Below, in pieces: positions 52,915 through 62,283 of a stretch of 64,000 bases of DNA. The notes under the pieces were generated by a model. That model had not been told where the DNA came from. It saw only the letters and a program-made list of their open reading frames with translations, and made no database searches. Each line of letters begins with the position of its first letter. Position 1 is the first letter of the stretch. Origin of the DNA: Microglena sp. YARC (Eukaryota; Chlorophyta; Chlorophyceae; Chlamydomonadales; Chlamydomonadaceae); contig CM039462.1 of assembly GCA_022414725.1 (NCBI GenBank), forward strand, positions 177,517,900 to 177,581,899, written 5' to 3'. The position numbers and the translations under genes are program-made.

Positions 52915-54312
52915 CGAGAGGCAGAGGATGTTGAGATTAATCTGGAGTGCACATTATGGGTGAGGATGATCATGGTGTTCTTGAAACTCACCACTCGCCC
53001 CTGTGCGAGCAGGAGGGGGGTGGATTGAGTGGGGAATGGTGTGTGTGTGTGTTGGAGATGGTGGGGTATATTTGCGGGGTATTCCGGAGCGGGGGTGGGT
53101 GGTGGGGTAAGTGGGGTATTGCGGAGTGGGGGTGGGTGGGTGGGTGGGGTAAGTGGGGTATTGCGGAGTGGGGGTGGGTGGGTGGGGTAAGTGGGGTATT
53201 GCGGAGCGGGGGTAAGTGGGGTATTACAGAGCGGGGGTGGGTGGGTGGGTGGGGTAAGTGGGGTATTGCGGAGCGGGGGTGGGTGGGTGGGTGGGTGGGG
53301 TAAGTGGGGTATTGCAGAGCGGGGGTGGGTGGGTGGGTGGGGTAAGTGGGGTATTGCGGAGCGGGGGTGGGTGGGTGGGTGGGTGGGTGGGGTAAGTGGG
53401 GTATTGCGGAGCGGGGGTGGGTGGGTGGGTGGGGTAAGTGGGGTATTGCAGAGCGGGGGTGGGTGGGTGGGGTAAGTGGGGTATTGCGGAGCGGGGTGGG
53501 TGGGTGGGTGGGGTAAGTGGGGTATTGCGGAGCGGGGTGGGGGTGGGGGTGGGGTGGGGTAAGTGGGGTATTCCTGAGCGGGTGGGGGGGTGGGGGGGGT
53601 AAGTGGGGGATGGTGTTCGTGAAACTCACCACATGCTCCTGTGTGAGAAGAGAGGGGTGGATTGAGCGGGGTATGGTGTGTATGTGTGTGGGTATTACGT
53701 ATGCAAGATGTTGAAAACATCAGGGTGGGCTTTCTCCACCTCGCCCAGCAGCAACATGCTGAAGAACCCCTACCTCCCCCCACACACACAACCACCCATC
53801 CCGCCCACCCCCAACAAACAGTCCCCCCCCCCCCTCCCACCCACCACCACTACACACACTATCCCCCCACAGCTGCGTCCATGAACCCACCCTGAGTCGG
53901 TGAGCCGGCCATCCTCCATAATCTGAAGAAAGATGTTGAAAACATCGGGGTGGGATTTCTGCACCTCGTCCAGCAGCACAATGCTGAAGTCCCCCCCCCC
54001 ACCACCACCACACGCACACCACCACCACACACTCCCCCCACAGCCCCGTCCACACACACCCAGCAGCCCGGAAGGGAACCCACCCCTGAGTCGGTGAGCC
54101 GGCCATCCTCCATAATCTGTAGCAAGATGTTGAAAACATCGGGGTGGGCTTTCTCAACTTCGTCCAGCAGCACAATGCTAAAGGGGCGGAGGCGAACTGC
54201 CTCTGTCAACTTCCCTCCGTCCCCGAAGCCTTCGTATCCTGAGGGGAGAGGGGGTGGGGGAGGGGGTGGGGGGGTGGGGGAGTTTGTGTGTGTGCTGGGT
54301 GTTGGGTGCTGG

Positions 54313-54343
<31 letters not shown>

Positions 54344-57300
54344 GATGTGTGGGCATGGGTGAGTGGGGCGGAGGTAGGGCGGTGTGTGTGGTGTGTGTGT
54401 GGAGGGGAGAAGTTGTGGTGGTGTGTGTGTATTTGGGGCACTGGGCCACAAGCAAATTTTCCAGTGAACAAGGCTGCTTTTATTTTGCAACATGTGCATC
54501 AAAGCTTGGTGCACCAGAGCTTGCTGCTGGCGCTTGGGTCAGCCAGCAGTGATGAGAGTAGGGGGGGAGCATGACACACACATGATTTTGTGCGGTCAGG
54601 AAATTCGGGGCACTGGGCTACAAGCAACTTCCCCAGTTCCCAGGCTGCTGCTTGTTTTGCAACATTGTGTGTGTGTGTGTGTGTGTGTTGTGCATGTCAC
54701 ACACACACATGTACACACACACACATGTGCACCCAAACCTGCTGCTGGCGCTTGGCTTGGCTAGTAGTGATGAATAGGGGGGCTTGGATGCAACTGTTAC
54801 AGAGGCAGCAGCAGCAGCCTGGCTCACCTGGGGAAGCTGCTGTTACAGAGGCAGCAGCAGCAGCCTGGCTCACCTGGGGAAGCTGCTTGCGGCCCAGGAC
54901 CGCACATCCCAGGCTGTTGCTTGTTTTGCAACATTTTCATCAAAGCCTACTGCATCAGAGCTTGCTGCTGGCGCGTGGGTACAGCCAAGCGTGATGATGA
55001 GCAGGGGGGGGATGATGGCACTCCTTTTGCAAAGCTAGGTGCATCAGAGCGCATGGGTACAGCCAAGCGTGATGATGAGCAGGGGGGGGATGATGGCACT
55101 GCTTCTTTTGCAAAGCTAGGTGCACCAGAGCCCGCTGCTAGCCCTTCGATGGGGTAGCAGTGATGAGTAGGGAGGCTTGGATGCAAGGGTTACAGAGACC
55201 GCAGCAGCAGCCTGGCTCACTGGGGAACTGGGGGTCCTGGGACGCAAGCAGCTTCCCCCCTGCTGCCTGTACCCAAGTACCAGCAGCGGGCTCTGATGCA
55301 GCAGGCTTGGTTGCACATGGTGCAGCGGGCTTGGATGCACATGGATCCAAGCCTGCTGCATCAGAGCCCGCTGCTGGCACTTGGGTACAGGCAGCAGTGA
55401 TGAGCACGGAGGGAGCATGGCACACAGCTGAGCGTGTATGATCAGGGAATGTGGGGCTCTGGGCAACAAGCAACTTCCCAGGTGAGCCAGGCTGCTGCTG
55501 CCCCTACGCCATGTGCATCCAAGCCCGCTGCATCAGAGCTTGCTGCTGGCGCTTGGATTAGCCAGCAGTGATAAGTAGGGGGACTTGTGCGCAAGTGTTA
55601 CAGAGACAGCGGCAGCAGCCAGGCTCACCGGGGTAGCTGCTTGCGGCCCTGGACCCCCAATTCCCTGATCACACAAGTTGAACTTGTGGGATCAGGGGAT
55701 TTGGGGTCCTGGGCCACAAGCAACTCCCCGGTGAGCCAGGCTGCTGCTGCCCCTACATCATGTACATCCAAACCTGCCAACCGACCACCCTCCGAGACAA
55801 ATCCTGACACGCCAGCCAACGGTCTCGCAGCTAGGGGGGATGATGACACACAGCTGAACTTGTGTGATCAGGGAATTGGGGGCACTGGGCAACAAGCAAC
55901 TTCCCTACTGAACAAGGCTGCTGCTGCCCAACTACCCGACCCAACCACCACCCACCCCGCCCTGACCACCACCTGTCGCCCGTTACAGGAGCAGTAGCAG
56001 CCTGGCTCACTGGGGAAGCTGCTTGCGGCCCAGGACCCCCAATTACCTGATCCCACAAGTTGAACTTGTATGACCAAGGAACTTGGGTTCCTGGGCAACA
56101 AGCAGCTCCCCTGGTGATCCAGGCTGCTGCTGCTTTTGCAACCTCTGCATCAAAGCCCGCTGCATCAAAGCCCGCTGCTGGCTCTTGGGTCGGCCAGCAG
56201 TGATGAGTAGAGGGGCTTGGATGCAACTTTTACAGAGGCAGCAGCAGCCTGGCTCACTGGGGAAGCTGCTTGCGGACCAGGACCCCCAATTCCCTGATCA
56301 CACAAGTTGAACTTGTGTGATCAGGGGATTTGGGGTCCTGGGCCACAAGCAACTCCCCAGGTGAGCCAGGCTGCTGCTGCCCCTCCACCATTTGCATCCG
56401 AGTCCGCTGCTGGAGCTTGGTTCAGCCAGTAGTGATGAGCAGGGGGGATGACGACACACATTGCTGAGCATGTGTGATCAGGGAATTTGGGGCTCTGGAC
56501 AACAAGCAACTTCCTAGGTGAGCCTGGCTGCTGCTGCCCCTACACCATGTGCATCCAAGCCCGCTGCATCAGAGCTTGCTGCTGGCACTTGGGTAAGCCA
56601 GCAGTGATGAGTAGGGGGGATTGGATGCAAGTGTTGCAGAGGCAGCAGCAGCCTGGCTCACCGGGGTAGCTGCTTGCGGCCCAGGACTCCCAAGTCCCTG
56701 ATCACACAAGTTGAACTTGTGGGATCAGGGGATTTGGGGTCCTGGGCCACAAGCAACTCCCCAGGTGAGCCAGGCTGCTGCTGCCCCTCCACCATGTGCG
56801 TCTAAGTCTGCTGCTGGCGCTTGGTTCAGCCAGCAGTGATGAGCTGGGGGGATGACGACACACATTGCTGAGCGTGTGTGATCAGGGAATTTGGGGCTCT
56901 GGACAACAAGCAACTCCCCAGGTGAGCCAGGCTGCTGCTGCCCCTGCAACCTTTGCATCCAAACCTGCTGACTGAACACCCTCCAAGACAAAGCCTGACG
57001 CGTCAGCCAACAGTCTTGTAACTAGGGGGGGATGATGACACACAGCTGAACTTGTGCGGTCAGGGAATCAGGGGCACTGGGCCACAAGCAACTTCCCCAG
57101 TGATACAGGCTGCTGCTGCCCAACCACCACCCACCCTCTCCTCTTACACAGCATCGCACAACTCCCCACCCCAACCACCCCATCGCCATACCACCCCGCC
57201 ACCCTCGCCCATCAGCTTGGAGACCGAATGCCTCTCAATGAATTCGCTCATGTAAAATTGAATAAGCGCATCCTGGCTGCCGAACTGGTGCTCGGCCAGT

Positions 57301-58929
57301 TCCTTGGCTAGCTCAGTCTTCCCCACACCAGTTGGTCCACCTCCCTCAACCACCACCCACAGTATCACAGACCCACCTCAACCACCACCCACAGTATCAC
57401 AGACCCACCTCAAGCACCACCCACAGTATCACAGACCCACTACCCCTACGAGCAAGCACAAACATACCTGGGGGTGCGCCTATCAGCTTGGAGACCGAAT
57501 GCCTGTCCATGAACTATACACATGCGTACACGACCACCCTAAAGACCATGTCGTTCATTACCACCTCAAAGAGGTTGACTGGACACCTGGGGGTGCCCTA
57601 ATCAGCTTGGCGACGGAATGCCTTTCCATGAACTATGCACATGCGACACATGCGTACACGACCACCCCAAAGACCGTGTCGCACATGACCACCTTTTTGG
57701 TACCAGTTAGATTCGAACTGCCGACCTCTAGATTACATGTGTGGCTCTATGGTCTAAGAGCGAAATGTAACAAAGTGCCAAGACTAGCTCAAAGAGGTTG
57801 AATGGATACCTGGGGGTACGCCTATCAGCTTGGAGACGGAATGTCTTTCCATGAATTCGCTCATGTCAAATCGAATGAGCGCATCCTGGCTGCCGAACTG
57901 GTGCTCGGCCAATACCTTGGCCAGCTCAGTCTTCCCAACACCAGTGGGTCCGACGAAGAGAAGGGAGGCGATGGGTCGCTTAGGGTCTTTCAGGCCGGTG
58001 TAAGCACGCTGCAAGGCGGAGCTTACCACGTTGACTGCCTCGTCCTGGCCGACGATGTGCTGCTTTAGGCTGCTCGCCTGGGGGGGGAAGCAGTGGGGTC
58101 TGGGTTAGCATGGGGGGGGGGGGGGGGGGGGGGGGGTAGTGTCCTTCAGGCCAGGGCCAGGCCTTGACTGCCTCGTCCTGGCCCACGATGTGCTCCTTTA
58201 GGCTGCTTGCCTGGGAAGGGTGGTGGAGGGCTGGGTTAGCATGGGGGGGGGGGGGGGGGAAGCGTCCTTGAGGCCTGGGCCAGGCCTTGACTGCCTCGTC
58301 CTGTATATCTGACACGGCTTGTATATCTGACACGGTGACCAAGGGCAAAGGGGCTGGACCGTGAATGGGAGGACCCCCCATCACCACCATAAGATTCCAA
58401 GATACCCCCCCCCCCCCCCCCCCCCGACCCCCTTCCTATAACATGCACTAATGGAGCTGTTGGACCCACTAGGTTTGCATGCTGGCCATTGCGGCACGCT
58501 CCACGCACCCCACAACCACAACCATACGACCCCCCCCCCCCCCCCCCCCCTGACCCCACCATACGATCCCAACACAACCCTGCACACACACACACACAGA
58601 CCCACCAGGTTTGCGAGGCTGGCCATTGCCGCACGCTCCATGCACCCCACAACCATACGACCCCCCCCCCCCCCCCCCCCTGACCCCACCATACGATCCC
58701 ACCACAACCCTGCACACACACACACAGACCCACCAGGTTTGCGAGGCTGGCCATTGCCGCACGCTCCATGCACCCCACAACCATACGACCCCCCCCCCCC
58801 CCCCCCCCCCCTGACCCCACCATACGATCCCACCACAACCCTGCACACACACACACACACAGACCCACCAGGTTTGCGAGGCTGGCCATTGCGGCACGCT
58901 CCACGCTCCATGCACCCCGCAACCATACG

Positions 58930-58961
<32 letters not shown>

Positions 58962-61281
58962 TGACCCCACCATACGATCCCACCACAACCCTGCACACAC
59001 ACACACACACCAGGTTTGCGAGGCTGGCCATTGCCGCACGCTCCATTCGCTCCACTGGGATGCCTGTTCTTGCAGCCACTATGGCTTCTATATCCGCCAC
59101 AGTGACCAAGGGCAAAGGGGCTGGACCGTCCATGGAGGGAACCACTAGCTCCTCCCTGGGGTTTGAGAACATTAATTCGGTACTATGCCTTGATGAGAGA
59201 TGTGATGTGAGATGTGAGGTGAGATGTGAGATGTGAGAAGTTAGGGTTGAGAACATTAATTCAGTATTATGCCTTGATGTGAGATGTGAGGTGAGGTGAG
59301 ATGTTAGGGTTGAGAACATTAATTTGGTATTATGCCTTGATGTGAGATGTGATGTGAGATGTGAGGTTTGAGAACATCATTTCAGAACTATGCCTTAACA
59401 GGAGGTGTGAGGTGAGGTGAGATGTGAGGTTTGAGAATATCATTTCAGTACCATGCCTTGATGTGAGATGTGAGGTAAGGTGTGAGGTTTGAGAACATCA
59501 TTTCAGAACTATGCTATGATGAGAGATGTGAGGTGAGGTGAGAGGTTTGAGAACATCATTTCTGTACTATGCAATGATGAGAGATGTGAGGTGAGGTGAG
59601 ATGTGAGGTGAGATGTGAGGTTTGAGAACATCATTGCAATACCATGTTTGTTTTATGACAGTCTTGTTGTTATGCGTTGTTATGTATGCCGTGTTTTCAT
59701 GTGTGCCTTGTTGTGTATGCCGTGTTTTCATGTGTGCCTTGTTGTTATGCGTTGTTATGTATGCCGTGGTTTTATGTGTGCCTTGTTGTTATGCGCTGTT
59801 ATGTATGCCGTGTCTTTATGTGTGCCCTGTTGTTATGTGTTGTTGCAGTTGTTGGTACGCCAGTATTGCTTAATTTGTTGTTGTGTATGCCTTCCATGCT
59901 GTGTTTTTAGCACACCCAACCCACACCCCCACCCCCCCACACACAGCACACACCCACACCACACCCACACCTGAAGGACTCTTCTCGTAGCCACGCCTTG
60001 TAGGCATCTTCGTAGCGCTCCTCTGACACAGCGTGCTCCTTGATCTCCAATGTCTAGCCAGGAGCAGTAGGGAATGGGGTTAGGGGGGTTGTGAGGGGGG
60101 GGGGGGGGGGGGCAGGGGAGTATATGTGTTGGACGAAGGGAGGAAGGAGGGAGGGGCGCGGAGGAGGGAGGGAAGGAGGGAGGGGGAGAAGGAAGGAGGG
60201 AAGAAGGGAGGGAAGGAGGGAGGCGACAGCATGCTCCTTGATCTCCAACGTCTAATCAGGAGCAATAGGGAATGGGGTTAGGGGGTTGTGAGGGGGGGGG
60301 GGGGGGGGGGGGGGGCGGGGGGGTTAGCAGGGGAGTATATGTGTTGGACGAAGGGAGGGAGGGAGGGAGGGCGCGAGGGAGGGAGGAGGGAAGGAGGGAA
60401 GGAGGGAGGGACGCGACAGCATGCTCCTTGATCTCCAATGTCTAGTCAGGAGCAGTAAGGAATGGGGTTAGGGGGGTTATGATGGGAATGGGGTTGGGGG
60501 GTTAGCAGGGGAGTATATGAGTTGGACGAAGGGAGGGAAGGAGGGAGGGGGGGAAGGAAGGAGGGAAGAAGGAGGGAAGGAGGGAGGCGACAGCATGCTC
60601 CTTGATCTCCAACGTCTAGTCAGGAGCAGTAGGAATGGGGTTAGGGGGGTTGAGGAGGAGGGGTGGGGTGGGGGGTGGGGGGGTATGGATTAGGGGGGTT
60701 CTGAGGGGAATGGGGTTAGGGGGGACATGAGGGGAGTATATCTGTTGGACGGACGGAGGGAGGGATGGAAGAAGGGAGGGTGGTGACCTTGGGGCATTCA
60801 GTCCATACTTGCTGTCCGCTTTTCACTTCTCCCCCCCGCCCACCCCTCCACCACCACCACCCAGGATCATGAGTCACCCACTCTACCCGCACACGCAACA
60901 ATGGGCACATGAATTGAACTGCTTGACCATCATCTGTTGTACTCATTTGCTGGAACTCAGTTACCTGGGGCTCTTGCACCCTTACGTGGGTCTTTGCAGG
61001 TGCAATGCAATGCGATGTGCAGCTCCTTCCCCTCCCACCACAACCACTGGAGTGCTAATTGATACATGTGCTAATTGATACATCCACTGTGCAGCTCCTT
61101 CCCCTCCCACCACAACCACCCACCCAGGATCAGAAGTCACTCACACACCCCACACACACATTGTACGATGGGCACATGAAATGACCTGCTTGACTATCAT
61201 TTATTGTACTCAATTGTAGGAACTCAGTGACCTTGGGGCTCTCGAGCCCTTACCTGGGTTGTCGCAGGTTAGATGCGATGT

Positions 61282-61339
<58 letters not shown>

Positions 61340-62252
61340 ACCCTGTCAAACCAGCCCAACCAACCACACGTTTTTCACACACTCACTTGCAGGAACTCAA
61401 TGACCTTGGGCTCTTGCGCCCTTACTTGGGTCTTTGCAGATGCGATGCGATTTGGACCCCCCGACACACACAAACACACACCCTGTCAACCAGCCCAACC
61501 GACCACCAACCACGCGTCTTTCACACACTCATTGCAGGAACTCAGTAACCTTGGGGCTCTCGCGCCCATACTTAGGCCTATGCAGGTGCGATGATTTACG
61601 TACCTTGCTGTCCACTTCCCACCACCCACCCCCACCCCTCACCACCCAGGATCATCATCCACACACCCCAGCCACACATCCAACAATGGGCACATGCAAT
61701 GACCTGCTTGACTATCATCTGTTGCACTCATTTGCAGGAACTCGGTGACCTTGGGCTCTTAAGCCCTTACGTGGGTCTTTGCAGGTGCGCTGCGCTGTGC
61801 CCCCACCCCCCACCCCCCCCCACCCACACGGACACACACACCATGTCAACCAAACCGACCAACCACACGTCTTTCTCGCATTCACTTGCAGGAACTCGGT
61901 GACCTTGGGGCTCTCACGCCCATACTTGGGTCGCCGCAGGTGCGATGCGCTGTGCCCCCCCCCCCCCCCCCTCCCCCCCCCCACACACACACACGCACCA
62001 TGTCAACCAACCAACCACACTATTTCTCACACTCACTTGCAGGAACTCAGTGACCTTGGGGCTCTCACGCCCATACTTGGGTCGCCGCAGGTGCGATGCG
62101 CTGTGCCCCCCCCCCCCCCCCCCCCCCACACACACACGCACCATGTCAACCAACCAACCACACTATTTCTCACACTCACTTGCAGGAACTCAGTGACCTT
62201 GGGGCTCTCCCGCCCATACTTGGACGCCGCAGGGTGTGATGCGCTGTGGACC

Positions 62253-62283
<31 letters not shown>

